A DNA stretch of 64,000 nt from positions 55,596,069 to 55,660,068 of the forward strand of contig OX393550.1 in assembly GCA_947650365.1 (NCBI GenBank). The letters run 5' to 3'. Positions within the stretch are counted from its first letter, which is position 1, and each line of letters begins with the position of its first letter. Below, in pieces: positions 52,440 to 64,000 of the stretch. Source of the DNA: Chamaelirium japonicum (taxonomy: Eukaryota > Streptophyta > Magnoliopsida > Liliales > Melanthiaceae). Made by a program: the position numbers and the translations under genes. The notes below the pieces were generated by a model. That model was given only the letters and a program-made list of their open reading frames with translations, was not told the DNA's origin and did no database searches.

Positions 52440-52727
52440 TTAATCTTGATCCCATCCTTTGTCTCTTGAAAATCTCCTTAGAAGTTCTGTGTTTATCATC
52501 TCTAACTTGTTAAAGCTAAAGTCTCTGATAACGCCTTCGAAGGTTCCAGACAAGGATGCAAGACAGACGTCTTCCACCACCTCGTCATCCGGTACTATGT
52601 CTTTGGAATCTAGTTCGATCTGGAACTCAAAGATGTGTTCCCGAACAAGCATACCCTCAGACATCTCGGTACCGACAAGTATCTTAGTGGAAAAGCAATG
52701 AGTCGACTGACTTCGCCTTCCAGACAT
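52440..52727 (-). mobile_element. Copia gag fragment (fossil)
   Basis: A 95-codon minus-strand stretch contains EGMLVREHIFEFQIELDSKD and FSFNKLEMINTELLRRF, matching the UBN2-type gag of plant Copia elements ('...VREHV...NMNKLE...LPELL'). Confidence 0.7.
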
Positions 52728-52729
52728 CT

Positions 52730-54788
52730 AATGTAAGTAAAACTTAATTAGAGAAGACCCGGCATATCTCTGACTCGCTTCTAAAGAGTTGTCCGCAAGT
52801 CTGCTATAACATAGCACTTGCACATCTCCTTAGACTCTCGCCAATCTTCATATACTCTAGTTAGTGCCCTAGTGATATCTGGACCCATTAGGTCTAATAC
52901 AGGGATACTTAGATTACATGCCAATGTACGTTTTAACTACCCTATGCATAAGCTAAAGAAAGTGCTTTGGCTCTACGTAGTTAGAGACCCGATAACTGAT
53001 TCTCTTATGGGATAGCGGATAGGGGAACTATATGGTTGAATGAAAACGAATACAAAATAACTTATTTTATGGATTTTTAAAATAAGCTAATTATATCCAA
53101 ATGTCAGCGCTACCCTCACAGCGAAGACACCTCTATGGATTAATTAACCATGTATGTAAGATCTCGGAATCGACTACTACACCTGCCCTAGGGGGCATCA
53201 TGCAGCGTCAATCCGCTTACACGAGCCTTTCCTTGACCCTATCCAAATCTGCCAACTAAGGGCTTTGATGGACCATGGTTGTCCTTTTGGCCAGTGCCAC
53301 GTGATCCCCATTGTGCAAGCAACAGATGCCTCACATCCACTTCGGATGCTTACCCACAAGCCTAAGCAATTACGGCATGGGAGTTCATGCGGCCCCCACT
53401 AGGGTGGGATAAAAAGCCCTTCTCTCCTGGCCCCGTAACCGCCATATCCTGAAGGAGATCGCTAAGTTATCTGGCATGGAAAAACATAACCCTCACCCTA
53501 GGGGGTGTCGAGCTATGCCCTTCCACCCAGACACAAAGCAGTTGGTTGTGGAGGCCAGAGGATCTCGACGAGTCCTCTTACACATCCCTTATTATAGTTG
53601 AGGGTTATTTAATGCAAGTATGAGTGTACACTAAGGTCACGACAACCTATACACTAGACCCTGGTCATACCATGCTCCCACTAGCATTTCAAGCCTTTTG
53701 CGAAGCATTAATCGATCTCGGAATATCATAGTCCCTGCCTCGAGTGGATTTCTCCACTCAAGGGTCACATTACATATCCCAAGAACGTCGATGTTCTGCA
53801 AACCTGGCTATCACGTTAATGCTCTGGAGCCTAGCCTAAGGTCAGACTGACAGGAAAGGTTTTCCACTACCATGGCGCCTCGCTTATAAATTTGACGAAT
53901 GATGTCATAGTAGAATTCCAACTCATTCTAGATTTCGATGCTTGCCAAATAGGCACACCCGACTAATCGGGTGTTGACCTAATGGGGGCATAACCAAATA
54001 TGAGGAATTCATGCTATCATCAAGGGTCAATTAAATAATAGGCGTCACTAGTGGAATCCTATCCTAATAAGGTCGCTAGGACCCGAGGGGAAAGGGCATC
54101 CCTCTAACACAGATAATCAAATTATTGCATCGGGGTTCTCTACAGAAATATAAAGAACTACTGAAAGAAATAAGCACACAACTGAATCAAGTTCAGGGTC
54201 CGACCCCTGAACCTGACTGGCACAGCGCAGGCTCTCTGTCTCCTTCGCAAGGTCCTCGATCCGGTGCAAGCCTCTGTATACGATCTCCTGACGCTTTCGC
54301 CCTTTGCCGTCATCGTGTACGCTTCGCCAGATCGCCATCGTCCTCCAAGGCTCCGCTCATTTTCCCGGTGGTGGATCTCCACGGCAAGTCCTCCTCTTCA
54401 ATCTGTAACTGAAAAAGATCTAGTACGCTTCGAGCAAGTGCTCGCTCGTACACAATGTCCTAGAAAGAAAAGGAAAAAAAAAACCTAGCAAAAGCCTGGG
54501 AATCAAGGGTGGTAAATCTTCACCTCTTGCCCGACTATGGCTCTAAAATCTATCCACACACAGAAGAAAAAACATCCAGACAAAATCGCTAACACGGGGT
54601 CCGACCCCCGGTAGCAAGCAATCACATATCCAGAATAATTTTAGAAGCGGTGCCCTGCAAGAACGATTCATAGAACATACAAAATATATACTATGCATGA
54701 TCTACTCGCAGAACCCCGATGGCGGCACATACTATTCATGCGCGCACACGACGGTTTCATGAAAAACATGAAACGCACACCACTAGCG
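52730..54788 (-). mobile_element. Copia gag start and 5' leader (fossil)
   Basis: Non-coding leader from about 53200 to 54788 matches 1-1603 of the left Copia element; the gag N-terminal part lies to its left. No intact frame. Confidence 0.7.
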
Positions 54789-54802
54789 TGACTCTGATAC
54801 CA
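54789..54802 (-). other. Copia primer-binding site
   Basis: The minus strand reads TGGTATCAGAGTC beside the right LTR, a methionine-tRNA type primer site. Confidence 0.85.
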
Positions 54803-54804
54803 AT

Positions 54805-57132
54805 TGTTGGGTTAAATCCATGGTAGAGGCCCGCAGCGGAAGCAAAGTGAAGGTCCGAGGACCGTAGGCGGTGTGCGTTACATATCAAAATTTTTATCGA
54901 AACGATCTACATATGCGTGTATGAATCTAGCATGGCAACTACGCGAACCCCTAACGACGATCTAACGTGAAAGAACAATCTAGCATGTATGCATGTTCTA
55001 ATTATGTTAGATCTACTTGTTAGAGATCATACCTGCGTGCGGAATCTTTCACCGCGACAAATTTCTTCTTTGTCGATGGAGACGGGCTACGGATCTGCTC
55101 GATATTGCTTCGGTGCGACGGCCATAACTTTCTTCTCCGAACTCCGATTGGGCTGAAATTTGGACTGCAGGTAGCCAACTTCGAGACGCACCTTTTGCAA
55201 CAAGTTTCATATCGTTTGGACTTCGGTAGCTCCCGGAATCACAAAAACAACGCTGATTTTCTGTGCAGATTCTGGACAGTAAAAGGTTGCGGGAGACGCC
55301 TTCTAGTTCACCCGATCTCACATGATGCACGGCACCTCGTCGATAGATCTCTGAGTGCCTCTATATGACGAGCCTTCTCCTTCTACGAAACACAACGTGA
55401 GGAAGACGAGTCGCCATCCAATGGCGCAAGCGAGGGAGAGAGAGACGAGATAGGAGATGCGAAGAGAGGAGAGGGGGCGGCTAGGGTTTCCCCATGCCAT
55501 GGCCGGCCCTAGGGCTTGCCCATGCTCCATAATTTTGTCCCCCCCTCTCTCCCTATGCATATATATAGCCGGCCTATCCATATGGATAAGGACAGTTTGG
55601 ATAAGGATGACTGATTCAATCCTTTTCCCTATATATCTCTTCTTTATCTCTATCTTTTCCTTGGTTTTGAAAACGGTCAAAACCAGCCCGTTTTCTGCGC
55701 CTAATGACCGGCCCTTTTATCGTAGGTAGCAACCTCCTGAAACCAATAGGGCCGGCCTTGATCAGTCTCTCAACACTTAGGGTCGGCCCCCTTAGTGCAT
55801 AGTGACGCATGGTATGACCAAAACGCCCTTATGACACTAGTTGGCCGTTCCTCGTGTACGAGACTTTGCAAGGCACACATAAGTGAAGTGCACCAGTGAT
55901 TTCACTATTCTCTGAGGTTCCCTTAGGGTTCCCCTAGTGAAGTCAACTAGTCAACTCGCAACATGTCCCGGTGCATCGCACCCATGTGGCAAAGTCCACT
56001 TATGACAAGGAATTGCTACATGCGTCTCTGCACTAACCTAGGGTTTCCCCTTAGTGCACACACGTAGCTACGCATCTACCGTGCACTAGTGCGAAGCACT
56101 CATGGAGCGTAGGCTTGGACTTCTCGCTTCCTCTAACTACGTTCTGTGTTTCGACGAGATGGTATAAGAACCGTACATAATGTCGATAAGGTGGAACCTT
56201 CAGGGACCAGGGTTCATGGCTTCCAACTCAGACTCGATCGGCACACTACCCGAGTGTACCATCGATCCTCTGAGTCCGAGTTAACCTGTGTAGCCACCCA
56301 GAGTGCGACGCAGGCTGCACTCCAATCCCCCCGGACTTACTATGTTCTCCCTTATACCCCTGCTCTCCGCTTAGTATGGTAAACTCGCTGTCCCTCCACT
56401 GGTGCCATGACGCAACTCGAGCGGTGGAGAATACCGTTAGACTCGAGTGCTCATATGACTCGGTTCCTTCCAGGTTGACCACATACATCGTACCTCCGAT
56501 AACTCTGCCGAGTAACCGGATCCGTCACCAGTCGAACTGATGACCACCTGGCCAGGGTTTAATACGATGTAGGTCAGACCAAGGAACGCACCTCCCGTTA
56601 GGGGTGTGGATAGCCTGCAGGAGTGACATGCTGATGCAACGCCAGCCGGGTAACCCAGTACACCGTGGTTTTGGATCACTGCATCCGGATCCTCACACAT
56701 TGGTGCACCAAAGCACCACACAACTGGTTAGTCCACCAGACATGGCTCCTCAGGGTTTAGGATCGTTTTACCCTAAGCAGAAACACGGTTTAGTGCACCG
56801 GTGTCTGCTCACCGATCTGTGCACCGTGTTGGTTCCGTTCGGCCACAGACACTGTGCCTGGTAATGACCGTGGTAGAGACACCCACGCTCTGTCATCCCA
56901 ACATCTTATCCTGATAGGGCGACCAACCCTAATCAGAGCTGCGAACGTATTTAGGTTATATGGGACCAATCCCTTGAGTCTCCCACTCAAGTGGATTACC
57001 ATGTAGCCATGGCTCTCTGTTCTGTAATCAGAACACGTACTAAGGTACGTAACAATATGCATTCCTATACTATCAACCATACATTGCTAAACTATAGGTT
57101 TTTACGAGCTGTAGACCTCACCAATTCTAACA
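54805..57132 (-). repeat. Copia 5' LTR
   Basis: 2328 bases, same length as the left LTR and about 97-98% identical by eye. Confidence 0.95.
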
Positions 57133-57137
57133 CCGTC

Positions 57138-57300
57138 GTCTTGGGCTTTGGAGGGTGCCGAGGTGGCGAAGCCTGCCTCGGACTTAGTATTTTGATGCCA
57201 AGGTTATTTCCTTGGGCTGAGATGACGTCAACATCTTGGGTTTTATTGGGTGTCGAAGAGGCATAGCCTAGCTTTAGACTTTGTCTTTGACTGTTAAGGG
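57138..57300. repeat. Right-hand remainder of the 95-bp array
   Basis: About two further units ('gccgaggtggcgaagcctgc', 'ccaaggttatttccttgg') continue the array interrupted at 47077. Confidence 0.85.
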
Positions 57301-57340
57301 TGGAGCCTCGAATTGGTTGATCAATGGGGGTTAGAATTCA

Positions 57341-58470
57341 GAGTACTCAGCATAATGCCTTTGTATTGATCAGATTTAGGCGAAGCATCGTTTCAGTCGG
57401 ACCTACATCTCAAACACGTAACTTTGTTCGTTGCAGGTTAGTCGGTCGTGTCGCAATACAAATCGAACTAACTGTGGCGAGGCACTAGTGCATATGTCCT
57501 TATGTTACAATGGAAGCATGTGCGATGCCAAAGATTTGGAGTACTCAGTGTAGTGCCTTTGTATTGGTCGAACTTAGGTGAAGCGCCATTTCTGTCGGAC
57601 CTATGTCTCAGGCACGTAGCTTTGTACCGTTGTATGTTAGTCAGCCGTGTTGCAACACGAACCAAACTAACTATTGCGAGGCACTAGTGTATGTGTCCTT
57701 ACATGACAACAGGTGCATGTGCGATGCCAAAGTTTCAGAGTACTTAGTGTAGTGCCCTTATATCAGTCAGACTTAGGCGAAGCACCGTTTTCAATTGGAC
57801 CTAGATCTCAGGCACCTAGCTTTGTACCGCTGTAGGTTAGTTGGCTGTGTCGCAATGTGAATTAAACTAACTATGGCAAGGCACTAGTGCATGTGTCCTT
57901 ATATGACAACGAGAGCATGAGTGGCGCCAAAGATTCATATTACTCAGCGTAGTGCCTTTGTATCAGCTGGACTTAGGCGAAGTGCTATTTTAGTAAGACC
58001 TACATCTCAAGCACATAGTTTTGCACCGTTGCAGGTTAGTCGGTCGTGTCGTAACGTGAACCAAACTAACTGTGGCGAGGCACTAGTGCATGTGTCATTA
58101 AATGACAATAGGAGCATGTGCTACGCCAAATATTCGAAGTACTAAGTAAAGTGCCTTTGTATCGGTCAGACTTAGGCAAAGTGCCATTTTAGTCAGACCT
58201 TTGTCTCAGGAACGTAGCTTTGTACCGTTGCAAGTTAGCCGGTCGTGTCGTAACGCGAAACGAACTAACTATGGCAAGGCACTAGTGTATGTGTCCTTAC
58301 ACGACAACGGGAGCATGTGCGACACTAAAGATTCAGAGTACTCAGCATAGTGTTATTGTATCGGTCGAACTTAGGCTAAGCGTCGTTTCAATCAGACCTA
58401 AGTCTTAGGCACGTTGCTTTGGATCGTTGCAGGCTAGTCGGCCTTGTCGTAATGTGAATCGAACTAATTG
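57341..58470. repeat. 199-bp tandem array, about six units
   Basis: The word 'tactcagcgtagtgccttt' recurs at about 57343, 57541, 57741, 57941, 58140 and 58339, a period of 198-200 bases. Other unit words are 'ggcactagtgcatgtgtcct' and 'ggttagtcggtcgtgtcg'. It lies between gag and the 95-base array of the gag-only element. Confidence 0.9.
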
Positions 58471-58559
58471 TGTCATTGAGTAGAAGTTGAGATAAAATTT
58501 GATAGTACTCGATAAAACTTGAAGCAGTTGCCATTTTATTGATAACTCGGAAGATCTTA

Positions 58560-60220
58560 CATCATAGATTTCAGATAAGCGACATTATGAATTGTTAATA
58601 ATCTGAGCTTTCTACTCTGATCGATCGATGGGATGCTTCCCCTTGATGTCCATGGTCTTCTGAGGCTCTGCAGGTCTATCGCCTACCCGCCTTGGTCTCT
58701 TGGAGGCTCCATCTTCCTAAGCCTGAGAGTTGTGAGCTTGAGCTGTTGATCTCATTGGCTCCTTATCAAATAGATGCTTCTTAAGATCATGTCTCTTGTG
58801 CGCGATCTGATCATTCTCTACCTCGATCTCCTTTTGAATTCAATCGAATAATACTCCGATGGAGGCAGGTGGGTTGTGGTTGAGTTCATTGTAGATGTGA
58901 AGGTCAAAACGTAGGGTGTTCTGGAATGCCATCATGATCGCTTCGTCGTCGAGTTAACGTCTGGAGAGCATTGCGTGCTCATTCCGAAACCTCCGAGTGA
59001 ACTCTCGAAGGGTTTCATTCGAGCCCATCCGTAGTTGGTAAAGGGAGTCTAGCTTCTTCTCCGGCTTGAGGTTTAGCCGATAGTGCTGGACGAAGAGGTC
59101 CGCCGGTCCCCGAATAGGCTTATGGAGCTTGTTGAGAGATTGTGATATCAATCTAACGATATGTCATCCAGGCTGCCGGCAAAGGTGTGGCATAGAACCT
59201 AGTTGTCATTGTCGTGTGGCGTCACTTCCTGCTTGAAGGCAAGGACATGTAGTGTTGGATCTCCTGTGAGGCACTTGAACTTAGGGAGAGACGGAGTTCT
59301 CTAGCTTCGAGGAAACTAAGCTCGAAAAATTTGTCGATGAAGTGGGTCTTCGAAGGTGTAGTCGCTCCTAAGGTAGTCTCGTTGTTTAGAGAGGCGTCTC
59401 AGAGGAAGGGGAGGTAGATGGGACTTAGAAACACTTATTTCTGGCGATGTTCGACCAGAATTCGATTGTTGTTGAGATACAGCCGAGCTCTGAAGTGATG
59501 TCCTTCATTTCAAACCTCCTTCCGACTGCAAGGGTTGGAGGATGATTCAGAGCAGAGAGGCTCGGGTTGACGAGTTGGCTTATTGAGACGCTCCCAAACT
59601 GTTTGTCTAGGAGGGAGAGGCGAGGGTTTCCTCGAAGAGGGCTTGAGGGACCGTTGGGAGGTATCGATGACGGATCGTTTGGAAGGAGCGGGGGACAGGT
59701 CAACTAGCCGACGGATGTCTGCTCCATCGCTGATGCTGGCGGCTGACCGTGGGAGGTCAACTCCTACTTCTACGATAATCTATCGGAGGGAGTCTCTCTT
59801 CACCATAAGATCAGCGTTCTGCTTCATGAGAGTGGAGAGTTAAAAGTCCTCTGCCGTAATTTGATACGTCGCTTGAGGGTCGGTGGCGGGTATATAAGAT
59901 GTGCGCTATCTCCAAACGTTGAGGAGTCGTGTCAACAAGCTGAGGAGACCACCGAGGTTGAGCCTGAGCGGTGCGTTCAACCGATGGTCGACTCTTATAA
60001 TTAATAACAGGTTGCTGCTCAGGGTGTTGGCTTGTTAGAAACCAACGACTCACTGAGCGAGTCGGATGTTGAGTGTCTAGATATATGTTACTTCCCTCCG
60101 GCTGGTCTATTGGTCTTGTCTTCGTCATTCTATGATAGCGATGGAGACAGACGGATTGCTCGGGTAATCGATGATTGTTGCTTGACCGAAGAAGCTAGGA
60201 AGCACGAAGATCACTAGTTG
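58560..60220 (-). mobile_element. gag region of the gag-only element (fossil)
   Basis: Minus-strand capsid-type sequence at 58954-59151 reads NKLHKPIRGPADLFVQHYRL and ETLREFTRRFRNEHAML, the retrotransposon gag domain. MMAFQNTLRFDLHIYNE-type words follow near 58880-58940. N-terminal gag-like frames lie at about 59425-60128. Broken several times. No protease, RT or integrase words follow before the 199-base repeats. Confidence 0.75.
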
Positions 60221-60224
60221 TAGG

Positions 60225-60252
60225 ATAAGATCCCACAAACGACGCCAAACTA
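60225..60252 (-). other. Primer-binding site of the gag-only element
   Basis: The minus strand reads TTTGGCGTCGTTTGTGGGAT just inside the LTR, of the same type as the Tat element at 4376. Confidence 0.75.
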
Positions 60253-60566
60253 TGGGAGAGGATTACGACCGTCGTACGGTCCCCCTCCAACAGTCGATTG
60301 AAGGTTTAAACCTTCAAGAGATGTGGCACGATGAGCTGTCGTGTACAGAGCTGACACGCAGACACTGTAGAGTAGAGAGAGAGAGAGAGAAAAAGAGAGA
60401 GATAATTGACACAGGATGTGATGATGAAGTTTGGTCGAAGCTTATATCTCCATGCGGTAAGACACAATCTTTGAATCCACTATCTTTGAAGATGTTAAGT
60501 CACTTTCGATAGGCCGAGAAGTGCTTACACAGGTGAACAGAGGGTGGAGAAGGAGTCTGAAAACCA
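60253..60566 (-). repeat. 5' LTR of the gag-only element
   Basis: About 314 bases from TGGGAGAGGATTACGACC to the point (gaaaacca) where similarity with 43159-43460 stops. It contains a (GA)n run at 60376-60402. Confidence 0.7.
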
Positions 60567-60640
60567 GAAGGCTCGAGGAGCTCTGGAAAATAGAAAGTGA
60601 AAATCTGGTCTGCAATCCCTGATCTGAAACATTTATCGGG

Positions 60641-61161
<521 letters not shown>

Positions 61162-61371
61162 TTTGGTTTGAGAGAAATATTTCAAAAATATTCCCAGGTA
61201 TATCCGAGGTTTTGGTAAATACACAGGAGGAGATTCACCAAACCCTAGACAATGTGCGTAGGCCCCAAGCAGAGTTGCGGGTCTCACTATCATCCCTGTG
61301 GGCCCCAAGCAGGGCTGCTGGTCCCACTGTTGAGCTTTTGGCAGATTTTGCACCCACAATATCTTTAATTG

Positions 61372-61800
61372 CAACGATGAAATTACTATAGCAGCTATAG
61401 TGATTTTGCCGCGACTGCTGAAAACACGTTGCAACAATGAAATCTTTGTAGCAATAGTATTTAATTTTAGTCGCAATAGTACTTAACTCAACTGAATATT
61501 ATTTACATATATATTTGAGTATTTTTGTACAGTGAAATCACTGTAGCAGCTATAGTGATTTCGCAGTGGCAGCTAAAACACATGTTGCTACAGCGAAACC
61601 ACTATAGCAATAATACTCATTTTATAGGAATAGTACTGAATTTAATTAAGTATTATTAGCATAAAAATGAGTATCAGTGCTATAATGATTTTACTGTAGG
61701 AAAGCTATTTGAGCAGCCATGACAAAATCACTATAACTGCTACAGTGACTTCACTGTAACTGCTAAAGTGACTTCATTGTAGCAACCCGTGCCACTATTT
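61372..61800. repeat. CACTGTAGCAGCTATAGTGA palindromic short repeats
   Basis: Several copies ('actatagcagctatagtgat', 'cactgtagcagctatagtga', 'cactataactgctacagtga') mixed with 'tagcaatagtactt' words, as at 42855-43158. Confidence 0.75.
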
Positions 61801-61846
61801 CGTCAAAAAAAAAAATCCGTCACTATATCATTTATTGCTATTTAAT

Positions 61847-62023
61847 GAGGGAGTATCTTGTGGGTATTTAAAAAAAGCAACTCATCCAAAACAGTTGGTA
61901 AAGGTTCTTTTGTGTGCACAAACTGCAGGAGAAGAACATTTTAAAAATGACTTTGGTTCTGTGGATCTATACTTAACCGAACCTATTCATTATTGTCACG
62001 CACCTCCTCATGATGTTATATAG
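61847..62023 (+). CDS. Exon-like open stretch, product unrecognised
   Basis: From about 61847 the frame GVSCGYLKKATHPKQLVKVL...LTEPIHYCHAPPHDVI runs to a stop at 62023. The wording is protein-like and unlike the AT-rich surroundings, but there is no ATG; the apparent start is a TTG. 'taatgag' before it could be a splice acceptor. It may be a last exon or a gene fragment. I do not recognise the family. Confidence 0.3.
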   Translation, partial: EGVSCGYLKKATHPKQLVKVLLCAQTAGEEHFKNDFGSVDLYLTEPIHYCHAPPHDVI

Positions 62024-63016
62024 TAGATTTATGCTTAATTTTTCCACAAGTTTAAGTATAATTTGGGTTTAATTTTTTAAAAATTTATATTGTAATATAT
62101 CCAAATTGTACTTAAACTTATTAAAAAATTAAGTATAGATCTAAAAATATTGTAGTTAAACTTATGTGTATATTACTATATGTTAAGCTTCAAAAAATGT
62201 TATATTTAATCTAGAGGGTCGCAATTGAGCGCTTAGTCTTGCATCGGTAATGAAAACGAAGATCATTGACTTTATATCCATGTTGTGCTCATAAAATCAT
62301 TTTTTTGGAACACTCTGGTGTTGTTCGTGAGAGGAGAGGAATATAATGACAATATTTATTTTTAAAGTATTGATACCTAAATTAAAAATTTGGACTATTT
62401 TTTGAACGGCTGTGATATCGTTGGGTCTTGAACCGGGAATACAGTGGAATAGATTCTCCAACGGACAAGATCTGTCGGTATTAGAGCCAAGTGAGTCATG
62501 GCATCATGAAAGGGGCGATCGACGAGCTTGAATCTCGGAAGACTTGATGCGTTGGAGACTGTGTTCAACACCCCCCCTGACGAGAGGAGACAAAGGCAAA
62601 AACAGCCAAGGAGGACATACTATGTACTTGTTGAGATGTACGCCTTAGATTTGGATGCCCGCCCGGAAAAATATTTTATATCAAGAGCATCTCAGCCCTT
62701 CATTTGGATGGGGGCATTTACGTACGTACCCTTAAGCGCGAGAGCACATCCAACCGTTCACTCGCACGTCTCTCCGTAGGTACCTTCCCTCCCCGCCCTT
62801 TTTTTAGTTCCTACGGCGCAGGTGGCTGCGGTGGGCGGTGAAGACGCCGGCGGAGCAGGTGGTGTCAGGGGACGGGGGCGGCGTACAGTGTTGCAGTGTC
62901 GACCCATGGGGTAGTGTGTTGTAAGGGGGTCGTTGGTGCTGGTGCCTGGAGGTGACAGGGGGCGGAGCCGGCAGTGACAGATGGAGAGTTAAAAGTATGG
63001 CACATGAGAGAGAGAC

Positions 63017-63059
<43 letters not shown>

Positions 63060-63444
63060 GGTCAATGATGAATTTGAGAAAAATACAGAGAGAACACCGG
63101 CAAAGTTGTAATAATCCGTTAACTTCCAAAGAGCAACAATCTAAAGCAAAGAGTTTCAAAGTCTACATTTCTGGAGGCAACTAAGAGTTTCCTATTTATC
63201 TAAGTTGGATGCCAAATTGGCTGCCAATTCAGATGGTGGGTTCTGAGTAAAACCGCTACGCATGCTTGCGTAGAGCCGTGTTTGCCGCTATAGTGACCGT
63301 CTTTGCTTCGTCTCCTCCAGCTACCTATCGGCTGCCCTATCAGGCCATCCACACGCTGCTAGCAGTTGTATCCGTGGTCTCTTCTATGCCACAGCTCTAT
63401 CACGGAGCCTCCGTCACCGCACACTGCTGACCACAGTTGTGCTC
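62024..63444. other. Unassigned stretch
   Basis: AT-rich first half. A weak primer-site-like word TCGGTATTAGAGCC at 62475-62488 may mark a decayed LTR element. GC-rich DNA lies around 62810-62990, and (GA)n at about 63015-63056. No gene recognised. Confidence 0.4.
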
Positions 63445-64000
63445 TGTGACGACCAAGATCCAATAGGCCAATAGCCAAGAGCCAAGATTCCTGAGGCGGG
63501 AATGCCAAGATGGATGAGGTGAGGTGAGGTGAACAAGGCCATGAGTTAGCCCCACATTGTCTGGAGAGAAGGAGATCCTGAGCTACTTATATAATTTTCC
63601 CTTCCAAACATAGAAGACGCGTTTTAAAACCGTGCGCCGCTACGGAATTCGTAAGAACTCCGTAGTTAAGCGTGCCCGGGCGAGAGTAGTACCAGGATGG
63701 GTGACCTCCCTGGGAAGTTCTCGTGGGGGCACGGGCAAAGCGGACAAAATCTTGTGTGTTTGGGGCGGATGTTACAAAATGGTATCAGAGCCGGTTCTCC
63801 TCGGGATGGGGGGGTCTAACCCTACACGAGGACGTATAGCCCTAAGGGGGGTGGATTGTGACGACCAAGATCCAATAGGCCAATAACCAAGAGCCAAGAC
63901 TCCTGTGGCGGGAATGCCAATATAGATAAGGTGAGGTGAGGTGAGGTGAGGTGAGGTGAGGTGTACAAGGCCATGAGTTAGCCCCACATCGCCTGGAGAG
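63445..64000 (+). mobile_element. Second Cassandra TRIM element, cut by the window edge
   Basis: The first LTR spans 63445-63776 (TGTGACGACC...GGATGTTACA), with a 5S-derived segment at about 63632-63745, then a primer site TGGTATCAGAGCC (63780-63792), an 80-base interior, and the start of the second LTR at 63857. It is a separate insertion from the 33841 element. The right end and target duplication are outside the window. Confidence 0.95.
63928..63966 (+). repeat. GTGAG pentamer expansion in the second Cassandra LTR
   Basis: Six GTGAG units here, against two in its partner LTR (63517-63530), two at 33914-33923, and none or one altered unit at 34331-34340. Confidence 0.9.

Larger units (their letters stand above)
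47078..57132 (-). mobile_element. Complete Copia LTR retrotransposon inserted in the tandem array
   Basis: Two LTRs of 2328 bases each, perfect 5-bp duplications CCGTC (47073-47077 and 57133-57137), a primer site beside the right LTR and a polypurine tract beside the left LTR, so it reads on the minus strand. The 5.4-kb interior has a leader of about 1.6 kb, gag, integrase, RT and RNase H remnants in Copia order. The coding part has many breaks (well over ten). LTRs differ at about 2-3% by eye, pointing to an insertion of roughly one to two million years. Ends TGTTAG...CCCAACA and the primer site fit the Angela/Tork type, but lineage is uncertain. Confidence 0.95.
43159..60566 (-). mobile_element. 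Gag-only LTR element with hairpin-rich tandem arrays, split by a Copia insertion
   Basis: Read on the minus strand: 5' LTR (60253-60566), primer site (about 60225-60252), gag (about 58560-60220), six 199-base repeats (57341-58470), then arrays of 95- and 48-base units, shorter C/G hairpin units, and 3' LTR (43159-43460). A complete Copia element (47078-57132) sits in the 95-base array; without it the element is about 7.3 kb. No pol domains were found, so it is non-autonomous (like TR-GAG elements). Gag and primer site are of Tat type. It is broken several times; no matching target duplication is seen and the right LTR edge meets a (TA)n block, so that end may be rearranged. Confidence 0.7.

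Noticed and set aside
44690-58470. Independent centromeric satellite made of the 95- and 199-bp units
   Set aside because: The arrays lie between gag and LTR of one element and are short, so they are treated as part of it.
62475-62488. TCGGTATTAGAGCC as a firm LTR primer site
   Set aside because: It differs from the usual site and no LTR edge is visible beside it; kept only as a remark.

Overview
This window looks like nuclear intergenic DNA from a flowering plant. The evidence is the dense nest of plant-type LTR retrotransposons (Copia, Ty3/gypsy Tat, a chromovirus-like gag-protease element), two Cassandra elements with 5S rRNA-derived LTRs, an RTE LINE remnant, hAT-like non-autonomous transposons, and long (TA)n tracts. 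I could not identify the species. No complete host gene is visible; three short exon-like stretches are the only candidates, all weak. No tRNA gene, functional rRNA locus or CRISPR array was seen.

Layout, left to right. 1-3558: 5' end of a minus-strand Copia element (leader, primer site, LTR) running off the left edge. 3559-~12120: a heavily decayed plus-strand Tat-lineage Ty3/gypsy element (LTR, gag, protease, RT-RNase H, second RNase H, integrase, tandem repeats in its 3' region) carrying two short DNA transposons with 8-bp target duplications. 12121-15939: sparse DNA with two foldback elements and a possible first exon. 15940-19415: a chain of (TA)n tracts alternating with inverted-repeat modules. 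19416-24047: unassigned DNA with three hAT-like elements. 24048-29155: a young, compact LTR element coding only gag and protease, flanked by GTTTA. 29156-33835: unassigned DNA, an RTE LINE relic and a possible exon. 33836-34591: complete Cassandra flanked by ATATC. 34592-43158: a (TA)n/hairpin module, an LTR-plus-primer-site remnant, more DNA transposons and unassigned DNA. 43159-60566: a minus-strand gag-only LTR element whose pol is replaced by several tandem arrays of hairpin-forming units; a complete Copia element (47078-57132, target duplication CCGTC) sits inside the arrays. 60567-61159: another (TA)n/hairpin module. 61160-64000: palindromic short repeats, unassigned DNA and a second Cassandra cut by the right edge.

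The genes present do not form a host pathway; the relations are between elements. Non-autonomous elements (gag-only, gag-protease, Cassandra, MITEs) presumably depend on enzymes of autonomous relatives elsewhere. The two most unusual things are the hairpin-unit arrays in the gag-only element and the microsatellite/hairpin chain at 15.9-19.4 kb, with relatives at 35.1 and 60.9 kb. All similarity, divergence and boundary statements come from reading by eye, without alignment or database search.
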